A DNA stretch of 64,000 nt from Streptomyces griseosporeus. GTDB taxonomy: Bacteria; Actinomycetota; Actinomycetes; Streptomycetales; Streptomycetaceae. Below, one piece after another: positions 42,701-52,176 of this stretch (positions are counted from its first letter, which is position 1; the number at the start of each line of letters is the position of its first letter). The DNA lies in contig NZ_BNBR01000001.1 of the NCBI RefSeq assembly GCF_014656055.1, forward strand, positions 62,001-126,000, written 5' to 3'. The notes beneath the pieces are model-generated. The model ran no database searches, was not told the origin of the DNA, and was given only the letters and a program-made list of their open reading frames with translations. The position numbers and the translations under genes are program-made.

Positions 42701-45391
42701 TCAGCGGAGTCGGCGCAGATAGGGGTCCTGAGCCCGGCGTGGCACCAGACGCAGGCGGGCGTCGAGCACACTGACCGCACCGGGTGTCGCGAGAACGGGG
42801 TTGAAGTCGGCCTCCGCGAGCTGCGGCAGATCGCTCGCCATCCGCGACAGGCGCAGAAGCAGTTGCTCCAGGCCCGCGAGATCGACAGGCGGGCTGCCGC
42901 GCGAGCCGAACAACAGCGGTGCGCAGCGCGGGGACGTGATCAGGTCGTGCACGTCGTGGTCGGTGAGCGGGGCGAGCCGGGCCGCGTGATCGGCCAGCAC
43001 CTCCGTAGCCGTACCGCCGAGGCCGAACAGGACCAGCGGTCCGAACACCTCGTCCTGGACGACGCCGGCGAAGAGTTCCGTGCCGCGGGCGGCGAGCGGC
43101 TGGACGACCACGCCGACCAGCTGTTCGCCGAAGCGTGTCCGGAAGTCACGGAAGGCGGACCGCACTTGGGCGTCTCCCTGGAGGTCGAGGTGGACGGCAC
43201 GCTTCTCGCTCTTGTGCACAAGGCCCGGCCAGTACGCCTTCACGACCACCCGGCCGTCCGCACCACGCAGCCGCCGGGCGACGCGGACGGCGTCGTCCTC
43301 GGTCTCCGCCCACGCCCAGGGGATCTGGGGGATGCCGTAGCAGTCGAGGAGTGCCGTACAGGTCTGCGGGTCGAGCCAGCCGCCGTCCGGTTGTGCCACG
43401 AGATACGTCTCAGCGATCTCGTGGGCGTGTTCCGTGTCGACGCCATCGAGCTCCGGGACCGTTCCGAGCGGCCTGGCGAGCCAGGCGGCGCGACGCGCCG
43501 CATGGGCCAGCGCCCGTGCCGCCGCCTGCGGCTCGGCGTACGACGGGATCGTGCCGCCCTCACCTGCGGGCAGCAGTGTCACCGGCACGTCCTGCTCCAG
43601 ACGTACGACGGCGACCGGCTTGGCCGGGTGTGCGCGTCCGCGGGTGAGGGCCCTCACCAGGTCGTCACCGGTCGCGGCGGCGACCGCGGTGGGTACGAGG
43701 GCCGCGAGTACGGCGTCCGTACCGTCGTCCCGCACCAGCTGGTCGATGCACGTCGCGAGTTGCTCCTCCGTCACCGCGGCCGTGCAGTCCAGCGGATTGC
43801 TGACAGCGGCACCGCCGGGCAGCACGGACTGAAGGGCGAGAGTCAGCGGGAAGCGGCGCGTCGGCAGGGTGAGCCCGGCCTCCGCGCAGGCGTCGGCGGC
43901 CAGGACGCCGGCGCCGCCCGCGTTGGTGACGACGGCGACGCGGGTGCCCGACGGCAGGGGCTGGGAGTGCAGGAGGGCAGCGGTTTCGAGGAGTTCGCCG
44001 ATCGAGCGCGTACTGGTGATGCCGGCCTGGGTGAAGAGCGCTTGCCGGGTCATGGTGCGGGTGGCGGCGGCAGCGGTATGCGAGGCGGCGGCCCGTCGGC
44101 CGGCCTCGGTGCGTCCGGCGTCCACGGTGAGCACGGGCATGCGGCGGGTCACGCGCCGAGCGGTACGGGAGAAGGCCCGCGGGTTGCCGAAGGACTCCAG
44201 GTGCAGCAGGGCGAGATCGGTAACTCTGTCACTCTCCCACCACTGGAGCATGTCGTTGCCGCTGACGTCGTACTTGTCGCCCAGGGAGGCGAAGGTGGAC
44301 ACCCCGATACCGAGGCGGGACAGCCCGTCCAGGAGAGCGATCCCGACGCCGCCGGACTGGACGGCGACCCCCGCGGTGCCGGGCCGCGGGTGGTCGGCGG
44401 CGAAGGTCGCGTCGAGGTGCAGCTCCGTGTTGGAAATGCCGAGGCAGTTAGGGCCGACAAGCCGCATCCCAAAGGTGCGGCAGGCGGCCATGAGCGTCCG
44501 CGCCTGGTGGGCGTCGAGACCGGCGGTGACGGCGAGGAGGGCACGGACGCCCGCCCTTCCGCACTCCTCGGCGATGGCCGGCACCGCTGCGGCGGGCACG
44601 GCGAGGACGGCGAGGTCGGGGGGTCGGGGCAGAGCGCTGACCGACGGGTAGGAGGGTACGCCGAGGATCGCGGTCGCGGCCGGATTCACCGCGAAGAGGC
44701 GGCGGGTGAAGCCGCCCGCCTTCAGGTGATGGAGAATCGCCCGGCCGACCGACCCGGGCCTGCGCCCGGCGCCGATGACGGCGACCGCGTCAGGATGGAA
44801 GAGCGGTTGCAGACTGGCCACGTCGGCGGCCCGGCCCCGCTCTTCCACGGCGGACAGATAGGCGTCGTCCTGGTCGAGCCTGATGGTGCAGCGCACCTCG
44901 GGCCCGTCGAAGTGCCGGGCAGTGCGAAGGCCCAGGTCGGCAAAGAGGCGGAGGATTTTGTGGTTCTCGCCCAGCGCATCGGCCGTGAAGGCGGTGATGC
45001 CGTCGGCGCGGGCTGCGGAGACCAGGTGCTCGACGAGCAACGTGCCCACACCGTGGTGGTGCAGCCCGTCCGCGACCGCGACGGAGATCTCGGCCGTGTC
45101 CTTGTCGTCGCCGGTGTCGTACTCGGCGAGGCCGATCACCTGGCCGCGTGCCTCGGCGAGCAGGGCCTGGTAGCCCGGCCGTGCCGGAGCGCAGGCCCGA
45201 TCGGCGGCCATCTCCGCGGAACGACGGCTCGCCGCGAAGAACCGCAGCCGCAGATTCTCCGGGGACATCTCCTCGTAGAAGCCCTGCAACCGGTCATGAT
45301 CACTCTGCCGCACCGGGCGAATGCACACGGTGGTGCCGTCCACGAGCAGGGCATGGACCGGAGGTCGGTCGAGCGCGTCGTGCGTCGTCAT
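42701..45391 (-). CDS. GNAT acetyltransferase fused to NDP-forming acyl-CoA synthetase
   Basis: The 896-residue protein has an N-terminal GNAT domain (about 10-170; VCIRPVRQSDHDRLQGFYEE, LHHHGVGTLLVEHLVSAA is the acetyl-CoA loop). A CoA-binding Rossmann domain follows (about 185-300; VAVIGAGRRPGSVGRAILHH), then two CoA-ligase domains (VGPNCLGISN, GVAVQSGGVGIALLDGLSRL, NPLDCTAAVTEE). A C-terminal ATP-grasp (GRVVVKAYWPGLVHKSEKRA, ADFNPVL) completes it. ADP-forming synthetases interconvert acyl-CoA and acid with ATP formation, which fits acetate release under hypoxia. The GNAT module implies lysine-acylation control. ATG 45391 follows GGGAGGCGACC; an OsdR-like palindrome lies 82 bp upstream. First gene of a three-gene operon. 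Confidence 0.92.
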   Translation of the reverse strand: MTTHDALDRPPVHALLVDGTTVCIRPVRQSDHDRLQGFYEEMSPENLRLRFFAASRRSAEMAADRACAPARPGYQALLAEARGQVIGLAEYDTGDDKDTAEISVAVADGLHHHGVGTLLVEHLVSAARADGITAFTADALGENHKILRLFADLGLRTARHFDGPEVRCTIRLDQDDAYLSAVEERGRAADVASLQPLFHPDAVAVIGAGRRPGSVGRAILHHLKAGGFTRRLFAVNPAATAILGVPSYPSVSALPRPPDLAVLAVPAAAVPAIAEECGRAGVRALLAVTAGLDAHQARTLMAACRTFGMRLVGPNCLGISNTELHLDATFAADHPRPGTAGVAVQSGGVGIALLDGLSRLGIGVSTFASLGDKYDVSGNDMLQWWESDRVTDLALLHLESFGNPRAFSRTARRVTRRMPVLTVDAGRTEAGRRAAASHTAAAATRTMTRQALFTQAGITSTRSIGELLETAALLHSQPLPSGTRVAVVTNAGGAGVLAADACAEAGLTLPTRRFPLTLALQSVLPGGAAVSNPLDCTAAVTEEQLATCIDQLVRDDGTDAVLAALVPTAVAAATGDDLVRALTRGRAHPAKPVAVVRLEQDVPVTLLPAGEGGTIPSYAEPQAAARALAHAARRAAWLARPLGTVPELDGVDTEHAHEIAETYLVAQPDGGWLDPQTCTALLDCYGIPQIPWAWAETEDDAVRVARRLRGADGRVVVKAYWPGLVHKSEKRAVHLDLQGDAQVRSAFRDFRTRFGEQLVGVVVQPLAARGTELFAGVVQDEVFGPLVLFGLGGTATEVLADHAARLAPLTDHDVHDLITSPRCAPLLFGSRGSPPVDLAGLEQLLLRLSRMASDLPQLAEADFNPVLATPGAVSVLDARLRLVPRRAQDPYLRRLR

Positions 45392-45472
45392 GGTGGTCGC
45401 CTCCCAGCCTCTCGGCATTTCAAGAATTCATCGGATTCGTGAGCCGTCCCATGGGCTGTCCGGGGTCGTCCG

Positions 45473-45488
45473 GGGACCGATCGGCCCT
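45473..45488. promoter_or_regulatory. Candidate OsdR box upstream of acyl-CoA synthetase operon
   Basis: GGGACCGATCGGCCCT is a near-perfect match to the cluster palindrome and lies 82 bp upstream of the synthetase start at 45391, at the same distance seen for other cluster genes. Confidence 0.7.
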
Positions 45489-45538
45489 GCGCGGCCGTTG
45501 TTCGGTCCGTGTGGAGCAGTTGGCTCGGCAGCAGCGCA

Positions 45539-46417
45539 TCAGATGTGTTGCGCCTGCTCGGGCACCACGGCGACCGGACAGGAGGAACGGGTCAGCGCCG
45601 CGTGAGCGACCCTGCCGAGGTGCAGTCCGAAGTGCCCAGGACGGCGTCGCGCCCCCAGCACCAGCAGGTCTGCCTCGTGGGAGGCGTCCAGAAGCACGTG
45701 CCGGGCGGACCCCTCCACGACACGCCTGTGCAGGCGCACACCCGCCGGGACTTCGCCGAGTGCCGCGTCCAGCGCCTGCACCGCCGACTGCTCACGTGCG
45801 TGGGCCGGTTCCCCCTTGATCAACGGGTGGCCGGCAGGCGCGTGTCCGGGGCGCACCCAAGCACGAACGGCTTCCAGTACCGCGCCCCGCCGCTCCGCTT
45901 CCTCCAGGGCGAACCGGATGGCGTTCGCGCTTGCCCCCTCCTCGCCGACGCCGAGCACGACACGGCCACGCGTTACGGCCCCGTCCCTGTCCTCGCTGCC
46001 GCCGCGGACCACGATCACCGGACACTCGGCTCGGCCGGCCACAGCCAGGCTGACCGAGTCCGGCAGCAGCTCGGCGACGCCGCTGCGGTCGCGCGATCCG
46101 AGGATCAGCGCCGAAGCACCGTGCGCCTCCTGCACGAGCAGGGGCACCGGCCCCTCGGCCACCACCTGAGTGACGATCTTCATGTCCGGGACTCGCTGCT
46201 GGACGCGCTTGACCGCGGCCTCCACGAGAACGTCCCTGAGTACCCGCTCCGACGTCTCGGGTGCGCCTGGGAAGACAGCGCGTTCGTAGGACTCCCACAG
46301 CGAGGCGTGCACCAGACGCAGTGGCACCCCGCGCAGCGCGGCCTCGTCGGCCCCCCAGTCCGCGGCCTGAAGGCCGGCCTCGGAGCCGTCCACACCGACG
46401 ACGATCGGCAGGGCCAT
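45539..46417 (-). CDS. Universal stress protein, two USP domains
   Basis: A 292-residue tandem USP starting MALPIVVGVDGSEAGLQAAD. Domain 1 has LILGSRDRSGVAELLPDSVS, a slightly altered nucleotide loop. Domain 2 has AIRFALEEAERRGAVLEAVR and LLVLGARRRPGHFGLHLGRV. The GAAGGGACGAGG ribosome site supports the start at 46417. It is 75 bp downstream of another USP gene on the same strand and is probably cotranscribed with it from the OsdR-box promoter near 47490. Confidence 0.93.
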   Translation of the reverse strand: MALPIVVGVDGSEAGLQAADWGADEAALRGVPLRLVHASLWESYERAVFPGAPETSERVLRDVLVEAAVKRVQQRVPDMKIVTQVVAEGPVPLLVQEAHGASALILGSRDRSGVAELLPDSVSLAVAGRAECPVIVVRGGSEDRDGAVTRGRVVLGVGEEGASANAIRFALEEAERRGAVLEAVRAWVRPGHAPAGHPLIKGEPAHAREQSAVQALDAALGEVPAGVRLHRRVVEGSARHVLLDASHEADLLVLGARRRPGHFGLHLGRVAHAALTRSSCPVAVVPEQAQHI

Positions 46418-46492
46418 TGTCCTCGTCCCTTCTGGGCGGACTGCCCCACGCGGGCCGCCGCCGCCTTCCTGGACCGCCTCTTCAGCCGTGCG

Positions 46493-47398
46493 TCAGTCGT
46501 GAGCGACGACGGCGACGGGGGCCGTGGCGTGGTGCAGAACGGCATGGGTGACGGGGCCGATGTGCACTCCGAACGGGTTGCGGCGGATCCGCCGGCCGAC
46601 GACGACCAGCGAGGCCTCGTGAGAGGCGTCGATCAGGTGGCCCGCCGGGCTGCCCGAGCGGGATTCCTCGACGACCTCGACGGCCGGGTACTTCTGCCGC
46701 CACAGGCCCAGTGCCTCGGCGAGCGCGGCAGCATGCCATCGGGCGACCTGGTCGTACCGTGCCAGGTCGGCGGTCGCGCCGTAGACGAAGTACGGGGGCA
46801 GGTTCCAGCCGTGCACGACCCGCAGGCCGGTGTCGCGCAGCGCGGCCGCCTCAAAGGCGAAGTCGATCACCGACGCGTCAAGGCTGTCGATGTCGAGGCC
46901 CAGCACGACCGGCCGGTACCGCGTCGCCGCGGACGGAATGCCTGCGGGGTCCGTCTCATGTTCGTCGGCCGCTTGTTCGCCGGACCGGACGAGGATCACA
47001 GGGCGCTCGGCATGCGCCACCACCGCCAGGCCGACCGAACCGACCACGAACCCGCCGACGCCGCTCAGGCCTCGCGATCCGAGGACGATCAGCTCGCCGT
47101 CCTTGGCGACTTCGCGGAGCACCTCGCTCGGGCGGCCGGCGACATGCTCGGTGGTCACCTCGATGCCGGGGTGACGCAGCCGGAGACCCTTTGCCGATTC
47201 GCGGGGGACCCTCTCGGTCCAGTGCTGATGGGTCTCGGCGCCGAGGAGCGGGGCTTGTGCCATGGGCTCCGGTACCGGCTCCCAGACATGGACCAGCTTC
47301 AGCGGCAGGCCGCGCAGCTTCGCCTCACGAGCCGCCCACTCGGCAGCGGCGCGGCTCTCGGGCGAGCCGTCGAGGCCGACGGTGATCATGCGGGTCAT
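46493..47398 (-). CDS. Universal stress protein, two USP domains
   Basis: A 301-residue tandem USP. MTRMITVGLDGSPESRAAAE opens domain 1, and VLGSRGLSGVGGFVVGSVG is a canonical ATP-binding loop. Domain 2 contains LGLDIDSLDASVIDFAFEAA and VVVGRRIRRNPFGVHIGPVT. ATG 47398 follows GGGAGGTGGAG. It is divergently oriented from osdR; the shared 260-bp region carries two palindromes, one suitably placed for each gene, so OsdR probably controls both this gene and itself. Confidence 0.93.
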   Translation of the reverse strand: MTRMITVGLDGSPESRAAAEWAAREAKLRGLPLKLVHVWEPVPEPMAQAPLLGAETHQHWTERVPRESAKGLRLRHPGIEVTTEHVAGRPSEVLREVAKDGELIVLGSRGLSGVGGFVVGSVGLAVVAHAERPVILVRSGEQAADEHETDPAGIPSAATRYRPVVLGLDIDSLDASVIDFAFEAAALRDTGLRVVHGWNLPPYFVYGATADLARYDQVARWHAAALAEALGLWRQKYPAVEVVEESRSGSPAGHLIDASHEASLVVVGRRIRRNPFGVHIGPVTHAVLHHATAPVAVVAHD

Positions 47399-47481
47399 GC
47401 TCTCCACCTCCCGAGCGGGGTCTGACGGTTTCAGCGTCGCGTTCGGAGGCGTCCGTTTGGAGGGGCCGCAGGTCCCGTGCC

Positions 47482-47497
47482 GGGACCGACCGGCCCT
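47482..47497. promoter_or_regulatory. Candidate OsdR box, USP side
   Basis: GGGACCGACCGGCCCT lies 84 bp upstream of the USP start at 47398 in the divergent region shared with osdR. Confidence 0.7.
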
Positions 47498-47559
47498 ACG
47501 GCAAGAGGCGAAGGTGATCCACAGCCGGTACGGGCGAAGACCGCTCCCCCGGTACCAGT

Positions 47560-47575
47560 GGGGCCGATCGGCCCT
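47560..47575. promoter_or_regulatory. Candidate OsdR box, osdR side
   Basis: GGGGCCGATCGGCCCT (perfectly palindromic through GGGCCGATCGGCCC) lies 86 bp upstream of the osdR start, suggesting autoregulation. Confidence 0.72.
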
Positions 47576-47661
47576 GGTGCATACGATCCCGGCGCGCGAT
47601 GATCGTTGTCAGGCGGCCTGCAATCCGCCCCCGGCTTTCTTCTGCGGAACGAGGGGTCGAC

Positions 47662-48366
47662 ATGACCGAGCCGCGCACGTTCACCGAAGAGCGCCCCATC
47701 AGGGTCTTCCTGCTCGACGACCATGAGGTCGTGCGCCGCGGCCTGGCCGACCTCCTGGACGCGGAACCCGACATCTCGGTGGTCGGCGACGCCGGCACCG
47801 TCGAACATGCCCTCGCTCGCGGCCCGGCGCTCCGCCCCGACGTGGCCGTCCTCGACGTACGCCTGCCGGACGGCGACGGCATCACCGTCTGCCGCGAGCT
47901 GCGCAGCCGGATGCCCGAGCTCGCCTGTCTCATGCTGACCTCGTTCGACGACGAGGAGGCGCTGCTCGACGCCATCATGGCCGGGGCCTCCGGGTACGTA
48001 CTCAAGCAGATCAAGGGCTCTGACCTGGTCTCGGCGGTGCGCACGGTCGCCACCGGGCGGTCCATGCTCGACCCGGAGACGACTGCCCGGCTGATGCGCT
48101 CACTGCGCGCCGACCCGTCCCAAGAACCGACCATGGCACCCGAGCTGGCGAGCCTGTCGCCGCGCGAGCGCGACATTCTCGCCCTCATCGGGGATGGGCT
48201 CACGAACCGAGAGATCGGCAGGAAGCTCTACCTGTCCGAGAAAACCGTCAAGAACCACATCTCCCGCCTCCTGGCCAAGCTCGGGGTGCAGCGGCGTGTC
48301 CAGGCTGCCGTCCTCGCCTCACACCTGGAGCAGTCGCCGCCGCCGAGCGAGTATCACGGGCGATGA
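47662..48366 (+). CDS. osdR: NarL/DevR-family response regulator (OsdR/DosR type)
   Basis: A 234-residue regulator starting [20 protein letters not shown]. The receiver domain has the acidic pair in [18 protein letters not shown], phospho-acceptor Asp65 ([13 protein letters not shown]) and Lys115 ([16 protein letters not shown]). The C-terminal LuxR helix-turn-helix ([20 protein letters not shown], then ISRLLAKLG) closely resembles M. tuberculosis DosR. Together with the OsdK-like kinase at 55151 it should form the oxygen/redox two-component system of Streptomyces. ATG 47662 follows GAGGGG; earlier in-frame starts lack one. The symbol follows S. coelicolor usage by resemblance from memory. 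Confidence 0.92.
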   Translation: MTEPRTFTEERPIRVFLLDDHEVVRRGLADLLDAEPDISVVGDAGTVEHALARGPALRPDVAVLDVRLPDGDGITVCRELRSRMPELACLMLTSFDDEEALLDAIMAGASGYVLKQIKGSDLVSAVRTVATGRSMLDPETTARLMRSLRADPSQEPTMAPELASLSPRERDILALIGDGLTNREIGRKLYLSEKTVKNHISRLLAKLGVQRRVQAAVLASHLEQSPPPSEYHGR

Positions 48367-48448
48367 GGCCGGCGAGCGGAAGAACGGGCCCCGTCAACCT
48401 CACCCCGACCCCGCCGGGCGCACACGGTCACCACGTTGTCGCTCACCA

Positions 48449-48844
48449 CTAGGCCTGCGGCGCCAAGCTGCGCAGAACGTCGAACTCGTTGCCCTCGGGG
48501 TCGGCCATGACCACCCAGCTCCGGTCCGGGCCCTGGCCGACGTCCACCTTGACGGCACCGAGACCGAGCAGTCGGGTCACCTCGTCCTCGGTGCTGCAGT
48601 CGATCGGGCTCACGTCGAGGTGAAGCCGGTTCTTGACGGACTTGCCCTCCGGCACACGGATGAACATCAGAGTGGGAGGCATCTGGCGGGCCCGGACCTC
48701 CTCGACGGTCGGCACCCAGGAGCCGATCTCGACCTTGTCCTCGCTCCGGTCGATCACCTTGAAGTCCAGGACCTCGTACCAGAAGGCCGCGAGCCTCTCC
48801 GGATCATGGCAGTCGACGGTCAACTCGGTGAACCTGCTTGTCAT
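48449..48844 (-). CDS. VOC (glyoxalase/bleomycin-resistance) family protein
   Basis: A 131-residue single-domain VOC protein: FTELTVDCHDPERLAAFWYE at the start, LHLDVSPIDCSTEDEVTRL in the middle, and SWVVMADPEGNEFDVLRS near the end, the usual Glu-containing final strand. VOC proteins bind divalent metals and act on diverse small molecules or bind drugs; the substrate is unknown. It is convergent with osdR and lies downstream of pflA on the same strand, but is separated by about 115 bp and is probably an independent unit. Confidence 0.88.
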   Translation of the reverse strand: MTSRFTELTVDCHDPERLAAFWYEVLDFKVIDRSEDKVEIGSWVPTVEEVRARQMPPTLMFIRVPEGKSVKNRLHLDVSPIDCSTEDEVTRLLGLGAVKVDVGQGPDRSWVVMADPEGNEFDVLRSLAPQA

Positions 48845-48959
48845 GCTTCTCCCCGATAGTGCGGACGGGCTCAGCGTGGGTCGCCCGCCCGACAGATCAG
48901 AGATCCTATTGGCCCCAGTCCGTTCGGGCCACGGCCCAGGGCCATACGAGACTCCGTCA

Positions 48960-49709
48960 TCAGTGAGCGGCGAGTCCGTGGGCGCGGAACTGCGTGCGGA
49001 CCCGTTCGGTGAGCCGGGAGTCGGGTACGGGTGTGTCCCGGAGCGGGAAAGGGATACCGAGGGCGTCGTACTTGGTCGCGCCCAGCTTGTGGAACGGCAG
49101 CACGTCGACCCGCTCGACGCTGCCGAGGCCGGTGACGAAGCGGGCGAGGCCCTCGACGGCCTCCGGGTCGTCGGTCCAGCCGGGGACCAGGACGTAGCGG
49201 ATCCACATGCGCTTGCCGAGACGGTCGAGACGGGTGGCGAAATCGAGCGTAGGGGCCAGCTCGCCGCCGGTCAGTCTGCGGTATGTGCCGGCGTTGAAGG
49301 ACTTGATGTCCAGCAGCACCAGGTCCGTGTCCGCGAGGAGTTCGTCGCTCGCCCGGGTGCCGAGGAAGCCGGAGGTGTCCAGGGCGGTGTGCAGGCCGGC
49401 TGCCTTGCAGCGGCGCAGTACAACGGCGGTGAAGGTGGGCTGGAGCAGCGGCTCGCCGCCGGTGAGCGTGACTCCCCCACCGGCTGTCGTCACGAAGTCG
49501 CGGTACTTCCCGATCTCCGCCATGACGTCGTCCACGGTCGTCTCCCGCCCGTCGCGCAGGTGCCAGGTGTCGGGGTTGGCGCAGTACAGGCAGCGCAGCG
49601 GGCAGCCGCTGACGAAGAGGACGAACCGGGTCCCGGGACCGTCCACGCCGGTGGACAGGTCCCAGGAGTGGATCCGGCCGGTGGTCCGGCCGGCGGCGGC
49701 GCTGTTCAC
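48960..49709 (-). CDS. pflA: Pyruvate formate-lyase activating enzyme (radical SAM)
   Basis: A 249-residue radical SAM enzyme. The [4Fe-4S] motif C-x3-C-x2-C is in [20 protein letters not shown], followed by [15 protein letters not shown], which contacts SAM, and [18 protein letters not shown]. It installs the glycyl radical on PflB using SAM and reduced flavodoxin; the flavodoxin at 41419 is a possible donor. Start ATG 49709 overlaps the pflB stop by four bases (ATGA), so activase and lyase are translationally coupled. Confidence 0.95.
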   Translation of the reverse strand: MNSAAAGRTTGRIHSWDLSTGVDGPGTRFVLFVSGCPLRCLYCANPDTWHLRDGRETTVDDVMAEIGKYRDFVTTAGGGVTLTGGEPLLQPTFTAVVLRRCKAAGLHTALDTSGFLGTRASDELLADTDLVLLDIKSFNAGTYRRLTGGELAPTLDFATRLDRLGKRMWIRYVLVPGWTDDPEAVEGLARFVTGLGSVERVDVLPFHKLGATKYDALGIPFPLRDTPVPDSRLTERVRTQFRAHGLAAH

Positions 49710-51967
49710 AGCGAGCCGTGGAAGGTGCGGCTGATCACGTCGAGCTGCTGCTCGCGGGTCAGGCGGACGAAGTTGACGGCGTACCCGGAGACCCGGATGG
49801 TCAGCTCCGGGTACTTCTCGGGGTGTTCCATGGCGTCCTCCAGGACGGCCCGGTCCAGCACGTTGACGTTCATGTGGAAGCCGCCGGCCGCCATGTAGAC
49901 GTCGAGGATGCCGACCAGGTTGCCCGCCCGGTCCTCGGGGACGTGCCCGAGCCCTTCCGGGGTGATGGTCGTGGTCAGCGAGATGCCGTCGCGGGCGTGC
50001 TCGTACGGCAGTTTCGCCACGGACAGGGCGGAGGCGACGACGCCGTGCCGGTCGCGGCCGTTCATCGGGTTGGCGCCGGGAGCGAAGGGCGCGCCCGCGC
50101 GGCGGCCGTCGGGGGTGTTGCCGGTGTGCTTGCCGTAGACGACGTTGCTCGTGATCGTCAGCACGGACTGGGTGTGCTCGGCGTCGCGGTAGGTGGGGTG
50201 CTTGCGCACCTTCGCCATGAAGGACTCCACGAGGCCGACGGCGATCGCGTCGGCGCGGTCGTCATTGTTGCCGTACGCCGGGTAGTCCCCTTCGGTGCGG
50301 TAGTCGACGGCGAGTCCGCTCGCGTCGCGGAACACCTTCACCCGCGCGTACTTGACGGCGGACAGGCTGTCGGCGGCGACCGACAGGCCGGCTATGCCGC
50401 AGGCCATGAAGCGGTGCACGGGATGGTCGTGCAGGGCCATCTCCAGGCGCTCGTAGGCGTACTTGTCGTGCATGCAGTGGATGACGTTGAGCGTGTTGAC
50501 GTAGGTCTCGGCGAGCCAGTCCAGGACCCGGTCGTAGGCCGCTGCCAGCTCGTCGTGGTCGAGGTACTCGCCGGTCAGCGGGGGCATCTCGGGGGCGATC
50601 TGCTCGCCGGTCATCTCGTCGCGGCCGCCGTTGACGGCGTACAGCAGGGCCTTGGCGAGGTTGACGCGGGCGCCGAAGAACTGCATCTGCCTGCCCACGG
50701 CCATGGCGGAGACGCAGCACGCGATGGCGGTGTCGTCGCCGGTGCGGGGGCGCATCAGGTCGTCGGACTCGTACTGGACGGCGCTGGTGTCGATGGAGAC
50801 GCGGGCGCAGAACTCCTTGAAGCCGGCCGGCAGCCGCGGCGACCACAGCACGGTCAGGTTGGGCTCGGGGGCGGGGCCGAGGTTGTACAGGGTCTGCAGG
50901 AAGCGGAACGAGGTGCGGGTGACCAGCGGGCGGCCGTCCAGGCCGATGCCGCCGATGGACTCCGTCACCCAGGTCGGGTCGCCGGAGAACAGGGCGTCGT
51001 AGTCGGGGGTGCGCAGGAACCGTACGATCCGCAGCTTGATGACGAAGTCGTCGACCAGCTCCTGGGCGCGCGTCTCGTCGATCAGCCCCTCCGCCAGGTC
51101 GCGCTGGAGGTAGACGTCGAGGAAGGTCGAGGTGCGGCCCAGCGACATGGCGGCGCCGTTCTGCTCCTTCACGGCCGCGAGGAAGCCGAGGTAGAGCCAC
51201 TGGACGGCCTCGTGGGCGGTCGCGGCGGGGCGGGAGACGTCACAGCCGTAGCCGGCCGCCATCTCCGTCAGCTCCCCCAGCGCCCTGATCTGCTCGGCGA
51301 GTTCCTCCCGGTCGCGGATGACGTGTTCGGTGGAGGGCCGCGCGTCCAGCAGGGCGCGTTCGGCGCGCTTGGCGGCGATCAGGCGGTCCGTCCCGTACAG
51401 GGCCACACGCCGGTAGTCGCCGATGATCCGGCCGCGGCCGTACGCGTCGGGCAGACCGGTGATGACGCCGACTCGGCGGGCGGCGCGCATGGTGGGGGTA
51501 TAGGCGTCGAAGACACCGTCGTTGTGGGTCTTGCGGTAGGTGCCGAAGACCTTCGTCACGAACGGGTCGGGCGCATAGCCGTAGGCCTTGAGACTGTTCT
51601 CGACCATGCGCAGACCGCCGTTCGGCATGATCGCCCGCTTCAGCGGGGCGTCGGTCTGCAGGCCGACGATCAGTTCGCGGTCGCGGTCGATGTAGCCCGG
51701 CGCGTGCGAGGTGATCGTCGAAGGAGTGGCCGGGTCGACATCGTGGATGCCCCTTCGCCGCTCCTCCGGGAACAGGGCGCTGACCTTCTCCCACACGGCG
51801 CGGGTGCGGCGCGTGGGGCCGGTCAGGAACGACGCGTCGCCCTCGTAGGGCGTGTAGGTGGCCTGGACGAAATCGCGGACGTCGATACGCTCGCGCCACG
51901 TCGTCCCGGCGAAACCCCGCCACGCCTCGTCCGTTCGGCTGCCGGTTGTCACGGTCGTCGTGGTCAT
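49706..51967 (-). CDS. pflB: Formate C-acetyltransferase (pyruvate formate-lyase)
   Basis: The 753-residue enzyme converts pyruvate and CoA to acetyl-CoA and formate anaerobically. The catalytic cysteine pair is in AIACCVSAM (about residues 415-416), and the radical glycine is in [13 protein letters not shown] (about residue 727), both intact. Other family blocks are [20 protein letters not shown] and [20 protein letters not shown]. Pyruvate formate-lyase is unusual for Streptomyces, normally an obligate aerobe. I start at ATG 51967, after AGGGAGAGGACC. Divergent from ppdK with palindromes between them. Confidence 0.97.
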   Translation of the reverse strand: MTTTTVTTGSRTDEAWRGFAGTTWRERIDVRDFVQATYTPYEGDASFLTGPTRRTRAVWEKVSALFPEERRRGIHDVDPATPSTITSHAPGYIDRDRELIVGLQTDAPLKRAIMPNGGLRMVENSLKAYGYAPDPFVTKVFGTYRKTHNDGVFDAYTPTMRAARRVGVITGLPDAYGRGRIIGDYRRVALYGTDRLIAAKRAERALLDARPSTEHVIRDREELAEQIRALGELTEMAAGYGCDVSRPAATAHEAVQWLYLGFLAAVKEQNGAAMSLGRTSTFLDVYLQRDLAEGLIDETRAQELVDDFVIKLRIVRFLRTPDYDALFSGDPTWVTESIGGIGLDGRPLVTRTSFRFLQTLYNLGPAPEPNLTVLWSPRLPAGFKEFCARVSIDTSAVQYESDDLMRPRTGDDTAIACCVSAMAVGRQMQFFGARVNLAKALLYAVNGGRDEMTGEQIAPEMPPLTGEYLDHDELAAAYDRVLDWLAETYVNTLNVIHCMHDKYAYERLEMALHDHPVHRFMACGIAGLSVAADSLSAVKYARVKVFRDASGLAVDYRTEGDYPAYGNNDDRADAIAVGLVESFMAKVRKHPTYRDAEHTQSVLTITSNVVYGKHTGNTPDGRRAGAPFAPGANPMNGRDRHGVVASALSVAKLPYEHARDGISLTTTITPEGLGHVPEDRAGNLVGILDVYMAAGGFHMNVNVLDRAVLEDAMEHPEKYPELTIRVSGYAVNFVRLTREQQLDVISRTFHGSL

Positions 51968-52052
51968 CACAGGTCCTCTCCCTGAGTGGCTCCACCATCG
52001 ATCCTTCTCGGGGATCCGTGCGGCGGGCAGTGCCGGTCAGGGCAGCGCTGCT

Positions 52053-52089
52053 GTTCCGGTCGGCCCCGTGACCGGGGCCGACCGGCCCT
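52053..52089. promoter_or_regulatory. Candidate OsdR boxes between pflB and ppdK
   Basis: GGGGCCGACCGGCCCT at 52074-52089 lies 88 bp upstream of ppdK. A weaker site, GTTCCGGTCGGCCCC at 52053-52067, lies about 86 bp upstream of pflB. The two are adjacent in the 209-bp divergent promoter region. Confidence 0.68.
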
Positions 52090-52176
52090 GCCCCCGGGAC
52101 GCCCGGCACCTGCCGGGAGCTGACCTGACGACGAAGGCTGGAGGGCACCGGCCCACACAGCCAAGGAGCACGCGTC

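Noticed and set aside
42863..45442. 859-codon plus-strand frame antisense to the acyl-CoA synthetase
   Set aside because: No family resemblance; the minus strand encodes a complete multi-domain enzyme.
48911..48940. GGGCC/GGCCC-rich sequence upstream of the VOC gene as a further OsdR box
   Set aside because: Arms and spacing do not fit the 16-bp palindrome; ordinary GC-rich sequence could explain it.
49718..51985. 755-codon plus-strand open frame antisense to pflB
   Set aside because: Val/Gly/Ala/Asp-rich mirror of pflB with no motifs; pflB is unequivocal.
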